58,500 nt of DNA, from positions 2,677,501 through 2,736,000 of the forward strand of contig NZ_CP104558.1 of the NCBI RefSeq assembly GCF_025398035.1, written 5' to 3'. Numbering within the stretch: the stretch's first letter is position 1; each line of letters starts with the position of its first letter. Position numbers and translations under genes: made by a program. The notes beneath the pieces are model-generated. The model worked only from the letters and a program-made list of their open reading frames with translations, did not search any database and was not told where the DNA came from. Shown here piece by piece: positions 38,127 through 48,459 of this stretch. Source of the DNA: Rossellomorea vietnamensis. Lineage in GTDB: Bacteria; Bacillota; Bacilli; Bacillales; Bacillaceae_B.

Positions 38127-38250
38127 AAAAATGCCCTTATATCAAGGTAGACATAAGGGCATCGCAAACGCGCTATAAGCGGTTATTTTATCGCAATTAC
38201 CTCGGCAGGACATTAAGCTCATGACGAGCACCTACTGTCTACGGTACAAA
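38127..38250 (-). promoter_or_regulatory. L10 leader RNA (L10(L12)4-responsive attenuator)
   Basis: The minus-strand leader has the family blocks CCGTAGACAGTAGGTGCT and CTTAATGTCCTGCCGAGGTAA, ending in the attenuator hairpin TGCCCTTAT/ATAAGGGCA (38132-38161) with a T6 tract. L10-L12 binding is known to favour the terminator form in B. subtilis. Confidence 0.9.
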
Positions 38251-38277
38251 TGTATTCGTTTTTTAACAACAGAACTA

Positions 38278-38306
38278 ATTATAATCACTAGTCCTCAGTA
38301 AGTCAA
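38278..38306 (-). promoter_or_regulatory. sigma-A promoter of rplJ-rplL
   Basis: Minus strand: TTGACT (38301-38306), 17 bp, TATAAT (38278-38283), just after the rplA stop. Confidence 0.85.
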
Positions 38307-38313
38307 TACCAAA

Positions 38314-39015
38314 TTATGCCTTAACTGCGAAAGTGGAAGGATCGACTTTAACGCCAGGTCCCATTGTAGAAGTTACAGAAACATTTTTCATGTAAGTTCC
38401 TTTTGCAGCAGCAGGTTTAACTTTAAGCATTGTTTCATACATTGTAGCAAAGTTTTCAACAAGCTTTTCGTTGTCGAATGAAATCTTCCCAACAGGAACG
38501 TGAACGTTACCTGATTTGTCAGCACGGTATTCAACTTTACCAGCTTTGATTTCATTAACAGCTTTCGTTACGTCGAATGTTACTGTTCCAGTTTTAGGGT
38601 TTGGCATTAAACCTTTAGGTCCCAATACGCGACCAAGTTTACCAACTTCACCCATCATGTCTGGAGTTGCAACGATTACGTCGAACTCGAACCAACCTTG
38701 GTTGATCTTGTTGATCAGTTCTGCATCACCTACGAAATCAGCGCCAGCAGCTTCTGCTTCTTTTGCTTTATCTCCTTTAGCGAATACAAGAACCTTTTGA
38801 GTTTTACCAGTTCCATGAGGAAGTACAACTGCTCCACGGATTTGCTGGTCGTTTTTACGAGTATCTACACCTAAGCGGAACGCTACTTCAATCGTTGCGT
38901 CAAACTTAGCGAAGTTTGTTTTCTTAACAAGTTCGATTGCTTCTTCCACTGAATAAGCTGTAGTACGATCTACAAGCTTTTGAGCTTCAAGAAACTTTTT
39001 ACCTTTTTTAGCCAT
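38314..39015 (-). CDS. rplA: 50S ribosomal protein L1
   Basis: L1 forms the mobile stalk that moves deacylated tRNA out of the E site, and it represses rplK-rplA. The 233-residue product starts [17 protein letters not shown] and has [14 protein letters not shown] in the rRNA-binding part. I use ATG 39015 behind GGAGG; the frame to 39111 includes a hairpin and an L1-like mRNA site. Confidence 0.97.
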   Translation of the reverse strand: MAKKGKKFLEAQKLVDRTTAYSVEEAIELVKKTNFAKFDATIEVAFRLGVDTRKNDQQIRGAVVLPHGTGKTQKVLVFAKGDKAKEAEAAGADFVGDAELINKINQGWFEFDVIVATPDMMGEVGKLGRVLGPKGLMPNPKTGTVTFDVTKAVNEIKAGKVEYRADKSGNVHVPVGKISFDNEKLVENFATMYETMLKVKPAAAKGTYMKNVSVTSTMGPGVKVDPSTFAVKA

Positions 39016-39033
39016 TATAAATTTCCTCCTATA

Positions 39034-39104
39034 TGTGGTTTTAGCGGAATAACCTCCCACGAAATAAGGTTGCGAGTGAAACGTACATTTCATCATCGCA
39101 ACCT
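39034..39104 (-). promoter_or_regulatory. L1-like mRNA site and hairpin upstream of rplA
   Basis: Minus strand: a hairpin AGGTTGCGA/TCGCAACCT (39067-39104, with inner TGAAA/TTTCA) is followed by GTGGGAGG...ACCAC (about 39034-39061), which mimics the L1-binding shape of 23S rRNA and resembles the site before rplK. Confidence 0.5.
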
Positions 39105-39140
39105 CGTTCAACAGGAACCTCTACTTTAACGAAGCAGGGA

Positions 39141-39566
39141 TTAGTCTTCGATGACGATACCCATGCTGCGTGCAGTTCCTTCTACCATGCGCATAGCTGA
39201 TTCAACACTAGCTGCATTTAAGTCAGGCATTTTTGTTTCAGCAATTTCACGTACTTTATCGCGTTTAAGTGTTGCCACTTTCTTGCTGTTTGGTTCGCCT
39301 GAACCAGACTCGATACCTGCAGCTTTCTTAAGAAGAACAGCAGCGGGTGGAGTTTTTGTGATGAATGTAAATGAACGGTCTTCAAATACCGTGATTTCAA
39401 CAGGAATGATTAAGCCAGCTTGATCTGCTGTACGAGCATTGAATTCCTTACAGAATCCCATGATGTTAACACCTGCTTGACCTAGTGCAGGACCAACTGG
39501 TGGAGCTGGATTAGCTTTACCGGCAGGAATCTGCAATTTAACCATTTTGATAACTTTTTTAGCCAC
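39141..39566 (-). CDS. rplK: 50S ribosomal protein L11
   Basis: L11 forms the GTPase-associated centre with 23S rRNA and is needed for RelA activation. The 141-residue product has [20 protein letters not shown] at the N-terminus with the conserved prolines that bind thiopeptide antibiotics. The start is a GTG at 39566 ([10 protein letters not shown]) 8 bp after AGGAGG. First gene of rplK-rplA. Confidence 0.97.
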   Translation of the reverse strand: MAKKVIKMVKLQIPAGKANPAPPVGPALGQAGVNIMGFCKEFNARTADQAGLIIPVEITVFEDRSFTFITKTPPAAVLLKKAAGIESGSGEPNSKKVATLKRDKVREIAETKMPDLNAASVESAMRMVEGTARSMGIVIED

Positions 39567-39590
39567 GAGACACACCTCCTTAAGTCCGTG

Positions 39591-39622
39591 ATGTGGTTAT
39601 TGGGTTTTTCACCCTCCCACTC
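39591..39622 (-). promoter_or_regulatory. L1-binding-like site in the rplK leader
   Basis: Minus strand GTGGGAGGG ... CCC ... ACCAC: a 4-bp outer helix GTGG/CCAC around GGG/CCC, the typical L1 autoregulatory fold, about 25-55 nt before the rplK start. Confidence 0.6.
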
Positions 39623-39703
39623 AAATGTAAAAAATGTCTTTATCAACATAAAGAACGTCTATTAGGTTCAGTATCTCTTTGTGGAGACGCACTGACTTAT
39701 GAA

Positions 39704-39732
39704 ATAGTACCATTTTTTCAGAATGATTTCAA
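39704..39732 (-). promoter_or_regulatory. sigma-A promoter of rplK-rplA
   Basis: Minus strand: TTGAAA (39727-39732), 17 bp, TACTAT (39704-39709), in the nusG-rplK gap. Confidence 0.7.
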
Positions 39733-39743
39733 GTTCTTTTCCA

Positions 39744-40277
39744 TTATAATTTATCAATTTGGGAGAAATCCAGTTCTACCGGGGTATCTCTACCAAACAT
39801 ATTAACGTGTACCTTCACTTTTGCTTTAGCATTGTCAATCTCTTCGATCGAGCCGGTGAAGTTCGCAAACGGACCTTCGTTCACCCTTACTGTTTCTCCT
39901 AATTCGAAGTCGATCTCTACCTTTTTCTCTGTCATGCCCATTTGTTTCAGAAGGTTTGTTACTTCTTCCGGCAATAATGGTGTAGGTTTTGACCCTGAGC
40001 CTGATGAACCGACGAAACCGGTCACTCCAGGTGTGTTTCGGACAACATACCATGAATCATCCGTCATGACGATTTCCACGATCACATAACCGGGGAATAC
40101 CTTCTTCTTAATTACTTTCTTCTTGCCATTCTTATAATCCGTCTCTTCTTCTTCAGGCACGATCACGCGGAAGATCTTATCCTGCATCCCCATCGTTTCA
40201 ACACGCTTCTCAAGGTTCGCTTTCACCTTATTCTCGTATCCTGAATAAGTATGGACTACATACCAATTCTTCTCCAT
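39744..40277 (-). CDS. nusG: transcription termination/antitermination protein NusG
   Basis: NusG binds RNA polymerase; the Bacillus protein promotes pausing at T-rich non-template sites. The 177-residue product has an NGN domain (MEKNWYVVHTYSGYENKVKANL) and a C-terminal KOW domain (GETVRVNEGPFANFTGSIEEID). The start has no well-placed ribosome site: the nearest G-rich stretch, GGAGGG, is about 20 bp upstream. It follows secE after 170 bp with its own promoter. Confidence 0.97.
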   Translation of the reverse strand: MEKNWYVVHTYSGYENKVKANLEKRVETMGMQDKIFRVIVPEEEETDYKNGKKKVIKKKVFPGYVIVEIVMTDDSWYVVRNTPGVTGFVGSSGSGSKPTPLLPEEVTNLLKQMGMTEKKVEIDFELGETVRVNEGPFANFTGSIEEIDNAKAKVKVHVNMFGRDTPVELDFSQIDKL

Positions 40278-40344
40278 TTCATAGGACTAAACGTCCGTCC
40301 CTCCTCGCTATTTAAGAATACTCATTCGCCTTTTTTCTCCAAAT

Positions 40345-40371
40345 GAAAAAACCCGTAAAAAGATAACGGGC
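40345..40371 (-). terminator. weak terminator between secE and nusG
   Basis: Minus strand (G)CCCGT ... ACGGG(T) 5-6-bp stem followed by TTTTTT. It lies downstream of the nusG promoter, so it may act as an attenuator of nusG. Confidence 0.5.
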
Positions 40372-40399
40372 TCTAAGGTCATGTACTCTATTAACATTC

Positions 40400-40430
40400 A
40401 TTATACCATGCTTTCATGGTATATATACAA
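40400..40430 (-). promoter_or_regulatory. candidate nusG promoter with palindromic spacer
   Basis: Minus strand: TTGTAT (40425-40430), 19 bp, TATAAT (40400-40405). The spacer and -10 form an inverted repeat ATACCATG-AAAG-CATGGTAT (40403-40422), a possible operator. Confidence 0.5.
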
Positions 40431-40447
40431 CTAATTCTATGTTTCTC

Positions 40448-40627
40448 TTACTTAGAACCAATGATCAATCGCATAAGTTCTGAGATGCCCAGGTCGATAA
40501 CAGCAAAGAAAAGGGCAACAAATATCACTGTCGTAATAACCGTGATCGTATAGCGCGTTAACTCTTTACGTTTAGGCCAGCTGACCTTTCTCATTTCCGA
40601 TGCAACATTGCGAAAGAATTTAAACAT
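40448..40627 (-). CDS. secE: preprotein translocase subunit SecE
   Basis: A 59-residue protein that clamps SecY. Translation of the minus strand begins MFKFFRNVASEMRKVSWPKR, with the conserved amphipathic helix and V-S-W-P motif, then one membrane segment (about 28-50), ending LMRLIIGSK. ATG 40627 has a GGAGG site. It is in the rpmG-secE-nusG order usual in bacilli. Confidence 0.95.
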   Translation of the reverse strand: MFKFFRNVASEMRKVSWPKRKELTRYTITVITTVIFVALFFAVIDLGISELMRLIIGSK

Positions 40628-40673
40628 CCGTTAGTAACCTCCAACTAATATCAATACGCAAGACTTCTACACT

Positions 40674-40820
40674 TTATTTAGTCTCTTTGTGTAGGGTATG
40701 AGCATTACATGTATTACAGAATTTTTTTAATTCTAATCGAACGGCCTGATTACGGTTTCCCGGCACGGAATAATTCCTGGAACCGCACACCGTACAAGCC
40801 AGTATTAGTTTAGTAGTCAT
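40674..40820 (-). CDS. rpmG: 50S ribosomal protein L33, zinc-binding type
   Basis: A 48-residue L33: [20 protein letters not shown], ending HTLHKETK. The two Cys pairs CTVC and CNTC form a zinc site, so this is the zinc-binding form. ATG 40820 behind GGTGG. It heads rpmG-secE-nusG and has a near-consensus promoter. Confidence 0.95.
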   Translation of the reverse strand: MTTKLILACTVCGSRNYSVPGNRNQAVRLELKKFCNTCNAHTLHKETK

Positions 40821-40856
40821 ATATTCCACCTATACTATACATAGTAAGTCCTATCA

Positions 40857-40885
40857 AAAATAACACGACCACCAAAATGTGTCAA
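40857..40885 (-). promoter_or_regulatory. sigma-A promoter of rpmG-secE
   Basis: Minus strand: TTGACA (40880-40885), 17 bp, TATTTT (40857-40862), in the gap after sigH. Confidence 0.75.
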
Positions 40886-40892
40886 TATGACT

Positions 40893-41546
40893 TTACATCG
40901 TTATTTCGCGGACTTCCAAGTATCGTTCAAGCTTCCGTTTCACTCGCTGTAATGCATTGTCGATGGATTTCACATGGCGGTTCAGCTCTTCTGATATCTC
41001 CTGATAGGACTGCCCGTCCAAATAAAGGGCCAGTACTTTCCTCTCAAGATCGCTTAACAGCTGGGCCATCTTATCTTCCATATTATCGAATTCCTCGCGA
41101 TTGATAATGAGCGCTTCCGGATCCATTACTTTCGCACCTGAAATGACATCTAATAGCGTTCGGTCAGATTCATCATCATAAATGGGTTTATCCAGTGAAA
41201 CATACGAATTCAGCGGTATATGCTTCTGTCGCGTGGCTGTCTTGATGGCTGTAATGATCTGTCTTGTGATACAAAGCTCTGCAAACGCTTTAAAAGAAGT
41301 CAGCTTGTCCTCTTTATAATCACGGATTGCTTTGTATAAACCAATCATACCCTCCTGGACAATATCTTCCTTATCTGCCCCGATTAAAAAATACGAGCGG
41401 GCTTTCGCTCTTACGAAATTACGGTATTTCCTGATCAAAAAATCGAGCGCTTCGCTGTGACCCTGATGGACGGCTTCTATAATCTCTTCATCATCCATGC
41501 CTTCTAATCGATTATCAAATGCTTCTGTCCTGATGATATTGCTCAC
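40893..41546 (-). CDS. sigH: RNA polymerase sigma-H factor (Spo0H)
   Basis: Sigma-H directs early sporulation and competence transcription. The product (217 residues from the GTG at 41546) has region 2 with KYRNFVRAKARSYFLIGADKEDIVQEGMIGLYKAI (in parts) and region 4 with SYQEISEELNRHVKSIDNALQRVKRKL. An ATG at 41552 is also possible, but GGGGGG would then touch the start codon; the GTG gives proper spacing. It stands between rae1 and rpmG, as in B. subtilis. Confidence 0.95.
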   Translation of the reverse strand: MSNIIRTEAFDNRLEGMDDEEIIEAVHQGHSEALDFLIRKYRNFVRAKARSYFLIGADKEDIVQEGMIGLYKAIRDYKEDKLTSFKAFAELCITRQIITAIKTATRQKHIPLNSYVSLDKPIYDDESDRTLLDVISGAKVMDPEALIINREEFDNMEDKMAQLLSDLERKVLALYLDGQSYQEISEELNRHVKSIDNALQRVKRKLERYLEVREITM

Positions 41547-41580
41547 ACGCATCCCCCCGAGCAAAACAATAGATAGAAAT

Positions 41581-41610
41581 ATTATACATTACAGAAAATT
41601 CAATCGTCAA
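41581..41610 (-). promoter_or_regulatory. sigma-A promoter of sigH
   Basis: Minus strand: TTGACG (41605-41610), 18 bp, TATAAT (41581-41586), giving a short leader. Confidence 0.7.
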
Positions 41611-41614
41611 CCTA

Positions 41615-42124
41615 TCATTGTTCTCCACGGCGCCATTTTTCGAAAATTTCAGCAACTTCTTCTGATAATTGAATCTTGGAAGCCGGCCGTTTCTCGCTCG
41701 AATTCCTTACTTTTCTTTCAATCTTTTTTTCAATGACTTCCACCTCGGTCAAGAGCTCCCTCGCTGATTTGCGAAGGGCTCCCTGCCCAAAGATGGCCCA
41801 TTGCTCGGTGAAATCAGAAGTGGCTACATGAATCTGTGTTTTAATATTGCTTAACTCAATGGCCAATCTTTCAATTCGTTCATCTGCCGTTTCATTTTCT
41901 CTGGTGAAAAGAACTTCCACTTTATAATTTTGATATTTCCGGGCGATCCCCTGTACGTAGTATGCATCAAACACGACAATGACACGGTAGCCCGTATACC
42001 CCTGATACTCTGCCATTTGTTCCACCAGGCGGTCTCTTGCTGCGGCTAGGTCCTTATGCTTCAATTCATTCAATTCCGGCCATGCACCGATTATGTTATA
42101 GCCATCCACAAGGAGGATATCCAT
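41615..42124 (-). CDS. rae1: ribosome-associated NYN-domain endoribonuclease Rae1 (YacP)
   Basis: Rae1 enters the ribosomal A site and cleaves certain mRNAs during translation in B. subtilis. The 169-residue protein has the PIN-like NYN fold: an N-terminal DILLVDGYNIIGAWPEL with the first catalytic Asp, then VVFDAYYVQG, then HVATSDFTEQWAIFGQGA. The C-terminal third is basic and helical. It lies 5 bp after rlmB, at the end of the cys T-box operon. Confidence 0.93.
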   Translation of the reverse strand: MDILLVDGYNIIGAWPELNELKHKDLAAARDRLVEQMAEYQGYTGYRVIVVFDAYYVQGIARKYQNYKVEVLFTRENETADERIERLAIELSNIKTQIHVATSDFTEQWAIFGQGALRKSARELLTEVEVIEKKIERKVRNSSEKRPASKIQLSEEVAEIFEKWRRGEQ

Positions 42125-42129
42125 CTTCC

Positions 42130-42873
42130 CTATTCTCCCAATGGGTGGCGTTTACGATAAACCTCATACATTAAAATACTAGCTGCCACCGAAGCGTTTA
42201 GTGATGTAACATGACCGATCATAGGCAACTGAACAAGGAAATCACATTTATCCCGCAAAATGCGGCTCATCCCTTTTCCTTCACTTCCGATAATCAAACC
42301 GATCGGAAGCGTACCGTCCAACTGGCGGAAATCCTGCTTACCCTTCGCATCCGTCCCGGCGACCCATACACCGCGTTCTTTCAACTCATCCACCGCTCTC
42401 GACAGATTCGTCACACGTGCCACGGGAATATGTTCAATCGCCCCGGTGGAAGCCTTGGCTACAGTTGATGTAAGTCCCACCGCTCTTCGCTTCGGAATAA
42501 TGATCCCGTGGGCACCCGCTGCATCAGCCGTCCTCATTATGGAACCCAGGTTATGGGGATCTTCCAGTTCATCCAGGATGAGGATAAAGGGATCCTCCCC
42601 TTTTTGTTCTGCCTTTTGAAATAGATCATCCAGTTCAGCATACTGATAAGCGGCCACAGAAGCGACGACCCCTTGGTGATTCTCCGATACCATCTGCTCG
42701 ATTTTCTTCTTCGGGACATACTGGACCATGACATTGGATTCCTTGGCAAGTCCGACGATCTGCTGGATCGAGCCTTTCTGGGAACCTTCCGCTATCCAGA
42801 TCTTATTGATATCCCTTCCTGACTTTAACGCTTCTATGACAGGATTTCTTCCTCCGATAAAATCTTTACTCAT
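42130..42873 (-). CDS. rlmB: 23S rRNA (guanosine-2'-O) methyltransferase RlmB
   Basis: SPOUT-class (SpoU/TrmH) methyltransferase of 247 residues. It has an N-terminal L30e-like substrate-binding domain ([20 protein letters not shown]) and the trefoil-knot motifs: [31 protein letters not shown] and [16 protein letters not shown]. The family modifies G2251-equivalent in 23S rRNA; some Bacillus members of this group are assigned by homology only. Its start overlaps mrnC by 4 bp. Confidence 0.93.
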   Translation of the reverse strand: MSKDFIGGRNPVIEALKSGRDINKIWIAEGSQKGSIQQIVGLAKESNVMVQYVPKKKIEQMVSENHQGVVASVAAYQYAELDDLFQKAEQKGEDPFILILDELEDPHNLGSIMRTADAAGAHGIIIPKRRAVGLTSTVAKASTGAIEHIPVARVTNLSRAVDELKERGVWVAGTDAKGKQDFRQLDGTLPIGLIIGSEGKGMSRILRDKCDFLVQLPMIGHVTSLNASVAASILMYEVYRKRHPLGE

Positions 42874-43295
42874 TTCTGTTCCTCCTTTCCTGCCTGGGCT
42901 TGTTCAAAAATGATCTTCAACAGTTCCTCTAATCGATCCGTCCGATTAAGTAAAAACAAATATCCAATAAGAGCCTCAAAAGCAGTGCTGTGTTTATACG
43001 TTTGTACATCCGTGTTTTTAGGCGTTGTCCCCGATTTCGCATTCCGGCCGCGCTTGACGATCGATATCTCTTCTTCCGATAAGAGGTCCTGATCGAACAA
43101 CGTCCGGAGAATGGCCGCCTGCGCTTTAGCAGACACATACTTCGTCGCAGCCCTGTGCAGTTGATTCGGTTTGATCTTCCCCTTGGTTAGCAGGAGCTGC
43201 CGTACATATGTTTCATATACAGCATCCCCCATATACGCAAGTGCAAGTGCATTGATTTGTTTCGCATCGATTTGTTCATTTGTCTCGTAAAGCAT
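42870..43295 (-). CDS. mrnC: Mini-ribonuclease III
   Basis: Mini-III matures both ends of 23S rRNA in bacilli by cutting the processing stem. The 141-residue protein is an RNase III catalytic domain with no dsRNA-binding domain. The acidic residues in [15 protein letters not shown] (about 28-40) and in the later [13 protein letters not shown] supply the metal site. It overlaps cysS by one base and rlmB by four. Confidence 0.95.
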   Translation of the reverse strand: MLYETNEQIDAKQINALALAYMGDAVYETYVRQLLLTKGKIKPNQLHRAATKYVSAKAQAAILRTLFDQDLLSEEEISIVKRGRNAKSGTTPKNTDVQTYKHSTAFEALIGYLFLLNRTDRLEELLKIIFEQAQAGKEEQK

Positions 43296-44695
43296 TAAGA
43301 TCCCCTTTTCCAGCGGGTGCCTTGAGGAGTATCTTCCAGGATGATATCCATGTCTTTCAATGTATCCCGGATCTCATCTGCCAGTTGGAAGTTTCGGTCT
43401 TTACGGGCTTGAATACGCTTTTCGATCATCTCTTCCACTTCTTCATCCAGTATTCCCGCTTCCTGCAGCGTCAGTCCAAGTACAGAGAAGAAATCTTCAA
43501 ACTGGTTTAAGAACCCGTCAATGACTTCTGTTGATGTATTTTTCTCCATCAAGTAATAGTTCGCTTGTCTGGATAGTTCGAATAGAATGGAAATCGCATT
43601 GGCCGTATTGAAATCATCGTCCATATCCGTAATGAATTGAGCTTTCAACTCACGGATTTTGTCCAGCCATTCCTGATTATTGTCCGTTAAGTTCGTACTT
43701 GATTCCTTGCGGTGCTTCAAGTTCTCATACGCTGTCTTTATCCGGTCCAAAGAAGTCTCTGCATTCTGCAGAAGCTCAAGATTGTAGTTGATCGGATGAC
43801 GGTAATGAACGGATAGCATGAAGAAACGAAGTACCTGCGGATCTTGTTCTTTAATAATGTCGTGCACCAATACGAAATTACCGAGTGATTTCGACATCTT
43901 CTCGTTATCGATATTAATATACCCATTGTGCATCCAGTAATTGGCGAATGCCTTACCTGTAAGGGCCTCTGACTGGGCGATTTCATTCTCATGATGAGGG
44001 AAGGTCAAATCCTGTCCCCCGGCGTGGATATCGATCGTATCACCCAAGTAGCGCTTTGCCATAGCCGAGCACTCGATATGCCAGCCCGGACGTCCTTCAC
44101 CCCAGGGACTCTCCCAGGAAATCTCCCCTTCTTTCGCTGCTTTCCATAAAACGAAATCAAGGGCATCTTCTTTTTTGTCCCCCACATCGATGCGGGCTCC
44201 CGCTTTCAGCTCATCGATCGGCTGATGAGACAGCTTACCGTAGCCATCAAACTTTCTGGTACGATAATAAACGTCTCCCTGGGATTCATAGGCATAACCT
44301 TTTTCTACAAGGGCTGAGATGAAATCAACAATGGTGTCAATATTATCTGTTACAGTCGGATGGACATCGGCTTTCCGGCAACCGAGGGCTCCCGTATCTT
44401 CGAAGTAAGCATCGATAAAGCGCTTGGCAATCGTCGGGACATCTTCTCCCAGTTCCTTGGCCGCTCTAATTAATTTATCGTCCACATCCGTGAAGTTAGA
44501 GACGAACTGCACATCGTATCCCCTGTATTCTAGATAACGTCTCACTGTGTCAAACACAATCGCAGGTCGGGCGTTCCCTATATGAATATAGTTATAAACC
44601 GTCGGACCGCACACATACATTTTGACTTTACCCTCTTCCAGGGGTTTGAATTCCTCTTTCTGCCTTGTCAGTGTGTTATATAAACGAATCGTCAT
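43295..44695 (-). CDS. cysS: cysteinyl-tRNA synthetase
   Basis: Class I synthetase of 466 residues. The HIGH-type motif reads HIGNARP (about 37-43), the KMSKS loop is KMSKSLGN, and conserved Cys ([16 protein letters not shown]) with His make the zinc site for Cys recognition. It overlaps cysE by 4 bp. Both sit behind a T-box that senses uncharged tRNA-Cys, so Cys synthesis and charging rise together. Confidence 0.97.
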   Translation of the reverse strand: MTIRLYNTLTRQKEEFKPLEEGKVKMYVCGPTVYNYIHIGNARPAIVFDTVRRYLEYRGYDVQFVSNFTDVDDKLIRAAKELGEDVPTIAKRFIDAYFEDTGALGCRKADVHPTVTDNIDTIVDFISALVEKGYAYESQGDVYYRTRKFDGYGKLSHQPIDELKAGARIDVGDKKEDALDFVLWKAAKEGEISWESPWGEGRPGWHIECSAMAKRYLGDTIDIHAGGQDLTFPHHENEIAQSEALTGKAFANYWMHNGYINIDNEKMSKSLGNFVLVHDIIKEQDPQVLRFFMLSVHYRHPINYNLELLQNAETSLDRIKTAYENLKHRKESSTNLTDNNQEWLDKIRELKAQFITDMDDDFNTANAISILFELSRQANYYLMEKNTSTEVIDGFLNQFEDFFSVLGLTLQEAGILDEEVEEMIEKRIQARKDRNFQLADEIRDTLKDMDIILEDTPQGTRWKRGS

Positions 44696-45342
44696 GATGA
44701 TCGACTCCTTCCCTCATATTCCCTTAATAATGATTTCAATTCATTCACTTCTTTTTCAAGTTGTTTCATTCGGTCGTTCATCGGATCGGGCAGATCACAG
44801 TGGTTCAGATCCTTCTGTATCTTCACACCGTCCTGAATGACCACCTTACCCGGGATGCCGACTACGGTTGAATTGGGCGGAACATCTTTCAGGACAACGG
44901 ATCCTGCCCCTACCTTAGAATTTTCCCCAACAACGATCGATCCTAATACTTTTGCACCTGTCGCAATCAACGCATTATCCTGGATCGTCGGGTGACGCTT
45001 CCCTTTTTCCTTCCCGGTTCCACCGAGGGTGACCCCTTGGAAGAGCGTGACATTGTCTCCGATTTCACACGTCTCGCCAATCACCACACCCATTCCATGA
45101 TCGATGAAAAAGCGGCGCCCGATCTTTGCTCCGGGGTGGATCTCCACTCCGGTGAAGAAGCGGCTGACCTGTGAAATGACCCGGGCAATGAAAAAGAATT
45201 TTCGTTTAAAAAATGCATGGGCAACACGATGGGCCCAAATGGCATGAAGACCCGAATACGTAAGGATGACCTCCACATAATTCCTCGCAGCCGGATCCTG
45301 ATCAAACACCACATCTATATCTTCCCTAAACGACTTAAACAT
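44692..45342 (-). CDS. cysE: serine O-acetyltransferase
   Basis: Makes O-acetylserine for Cys synthesis. The 216-residue protein has a helical N-terminal part and a left-handed beta-helix with hexapeptide repeats: [45 protein letters not shown], then [20 protein letters not shown] (each in parts). His in DHGMG and in RHPTI are the catalytic-site residues known for the family. ATG 45342 behind GAAGGGGG. First gene after the Cys T-box. Confidence 0.97.
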   Translation of the reverse strand: MFKSFREDIDVVFDQDPAARNYVEVILTYSGLHAIWAHRVAHAFFKRKFFFIARVISQVSRFFTGVEIHPGAKIGRRFFIDHGMGVVIGETCEIGDNVTLFQGVTLGGTGKEKGKRHPTIQDNALIATGAKVLGSIVVGENSKVGAGSVVLKDVPPNSTVVGIPGKVVIQDGVKIQKDLNHCDLPDPMNDRMKQLEKEVNELKSLLREYEGRSRSS

Positions 45343-45390
45343 TCGGATCCATCCCCCTTCTTTTTTAAAAATATTAGCGTTTTTCACAAT

Positions 45391-45640
45391 AAAAAAACGC
45401 CCCTGTCAATAAACTGACAGAGACGCTTGTAGGCGCGGTTCCACTCTGATTGAGAAGACAAACCTTCTCCAACTCGAATCCTGTTAACGGTAGGAAACCG
45501 CCTTTACCTACTCTATTTCAGTAACGGGCTCAGAGGTGCATTTCAGAATCGGAGGGGCTTAAACCACTTTCAGCCGGTGATGGTTCTCTCTATTAAGCAT
45601 CCTTTTCTTACTTCTCCTCATCAACGCGATATCATTTAAC
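45391..45640 (-). promoter_or_regulatory. T-box leader, Cys-specific
   Basis: The minus strand carries the T-box core AGAGTGGAACCGCG (45434-45447). A specifier UGC codon (45538-45540) lies in the Stem I context GAAATGCACC. The leader ends in the terminator CGTCTCTGTCA/TGACAGGGGCG with T7 (45391-45428). Uncharged tRNA-Cys should pair with the T-box bulge and stop termination, allowing cysE-cysS expression. Confidence 0.92.
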
Positions 45641-45651
45641 GTGATACTCTT

Positions 45652-45680
45652 ACTATATTACAAACCCTTCAAAATGTTAA
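45652..45680 (-). promoter_or_regulatory. sigma-A promoter of the T-box cys operon
   Basis: Minus strand: TTAACA (45675-45680), 17 bp, TATAGT (45652-45657). The -35 hexamer overlaps the gltX stop codon. Confidence 0.7.
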
Positions 45681-47134
45681 CCTAAAAGACTTTGAAGACG
45701 ATGTTTAACTGTATCTTTCCCTAAAAGCTCAATGGCATTCGGCAATTCAGGACCATGTGTCTGGCCTGTAACAGCTACACGGATCGGCATGAACAGCTTT
45801 TTCCCTTTATGACCAGTCGATTTCTGGACCGCTTTGATGGACGATTTGATCTCTGCCGCTTCGTACGTTTCAAGTGCTTCAATTTCATTCAAGAAAGCCT
45901 GAAGGACTTCCGGTACTTGCTCTTCTTCGAGTACCGCTTTCGCCTCTTCATCATATTCAAGATCTGTCTTGAAGAACATTTCGGACAGCTCCACGATTTC
46001 AGCACCGAAGCTCATTTGCTCCTGGTATAAGGAAATGACGCGGCTCGCCCACTCGCGCTGCTCATCGGACATGTTCTCATCCAATTTACCCGCACTGATT
46101 AAATGGGGGAGGGATAGCTCCACCACTTGAGCCAATTCCAAGTTCTTCATGTACTGATTGTTCATCCATGTAAGCTTCTGATTATCAAATAGGGCAGAAG
46201 AAGTGGATAAACGTTCAGGATCAAAGATTTCAATGAACTCATCTTTCGAAAACAGCTCTTCTTCTCCTTTTGGAGACCAGCCTAGTAGTGCGATGAAGTT
46301 GAACAACGCTTCTGGCAGATAGCCCAATGCTTCGTATTGCTCGATGAACTGAATGATGCTTTCATCCCGCTTACTCAACTTTTTACGGCTTTCATTGACA
46401 ATCAATGTCATATGTCCGTAAACAGGTGCTTCCCAACCAAGTGCTTCAAAGATCATCAACTGCTTCGGTGTATTGGAAATATGATCTTCTCCGCGAAGAA
46501 CATGTGTGATTTTCATCAGATAATCATCGACTGCAACGGCAAAGTTATACGTCGGTGTACCGTCCTTTTTCGCAATGACAAAATCACCGATACCATCTGA
46601 TTCAAATGAGACATCCTCTTTCACGATATCATTGAAGGAATATACTTTCCCTGCCGGTACACGGAAACGGATGCTCGGCTTGCGGCCTTCTGCTGCCAAT
46701 TTCTCCTGATCCTCTTTCGTCAGATTCCGGCATTTTCCGGAGTAGCGGGGCATTTGACCAGAAGCTGATTGTGCCTCACGTTCCGCCTCGAGCTCTTCCT
46801 CCGTACAGTAACATTTATATGCCTGTCCGCTCTCCAGCAGCTCATTTAAATACTGCTCATAAATGTGATTACGCTCGGACTGGCGATAAGGTCCGTATTC
46901 ACCCGGCTTATCTGTACTTTCATCCCAGTCGATTCCCAGCCACTGAAGATACTTGAGCTGACTTTCTTCCCCACCTTCAATATTACGTTTCTTATCCGTG
47001 TCTTCAATACGGATGATGAACTTTCCACCAGTGCTGCGGGCATACAGGTAATTAAATAAAGCGGTTCTTGCATTTCCAATATGTAAATGACCCGTTGGAC
47101 TCGGGGCATAACGGACGCGTACTTCCTTTGTCAT
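45677..47134 (-). CDS. gltX: glutamyl-tRNA synthetase
   Basis: Class I synthetase of 485 residues with HIGNART (about 18-24) and the KLSKRDES loop. A Cys-containing insert (CYCTEEE ... CRNLTKED) matches the zinc-binding-like region of GltX. Bacilli lack GlnRS, so this enzyme is expected to charge both tRNA-Glu and tRNA-Gln (inference). It is preceded by an AGGAGG site and stands 85 bp after ispF. No clear terminator separates it from the T-box. Confidence 0.97.
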   Translation of the reverse strand: MTKEVRVRYAPSPTGHLHIGNARTALFNYLYARSTGGKFIIRIEDTDKKRNIEGGEESQLKYLQWLGIDWDESTDKPGEYGPYRQSERNHIYEQYLNELLESGQAYKCYCTEEELEAEREAQSASGQMPRYSGKCRNLTKEDQEKLAAEGRKPSIRFRVPAGKVYSFNDIVKEDVSFESDGIGDFVIAKKDGTPTYNFAVAVDDYLMKITHVLRGEDHISNTPKQLMIFEALGWEAPVYGHMTLIVNESRKKLSKRDESIIQFIEQYEALGYLPEALFNFIALLGWSPKGEEELFSKDEFIEIFDPERLSTSSALFDNQKLTWMNNQYMKNLELAQVVELSLPHLISAGKLDENMSDEQREWASRVISLYQEQMSFGAEIVELSEMFFKTDLEYDEEAKAVLEEEQVPEVLQAFLNEIEALETYEAAEIKSSIKAVQKSTGHKGKKLFMPIRVAVTGQTHGPELPNAIELLGKDTVKHRLQSLLG

Positions 47135-47219
47135 GTATGTTCCTCCTATAATGATTACTCTTTAAAGTCTATGACCTATTTTAACACCGTTAAGTACGGG
47201 AATAAAGCGAATTTATCCC

Positions 47220-48405
<1,186 letters not shown>

Positions 48406-48459
48406 TTAACACACAAGTAATACTATTCATTATACCTTACTGCATCAATGGAGTCAGGT

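Noticed and set aside
47135..47219. Terminator between ispF and gltX
   Set aside because: GGGATAAA/TTTATTCCC can pair with a bulge, but no T-tract follows in the direction of transcription.
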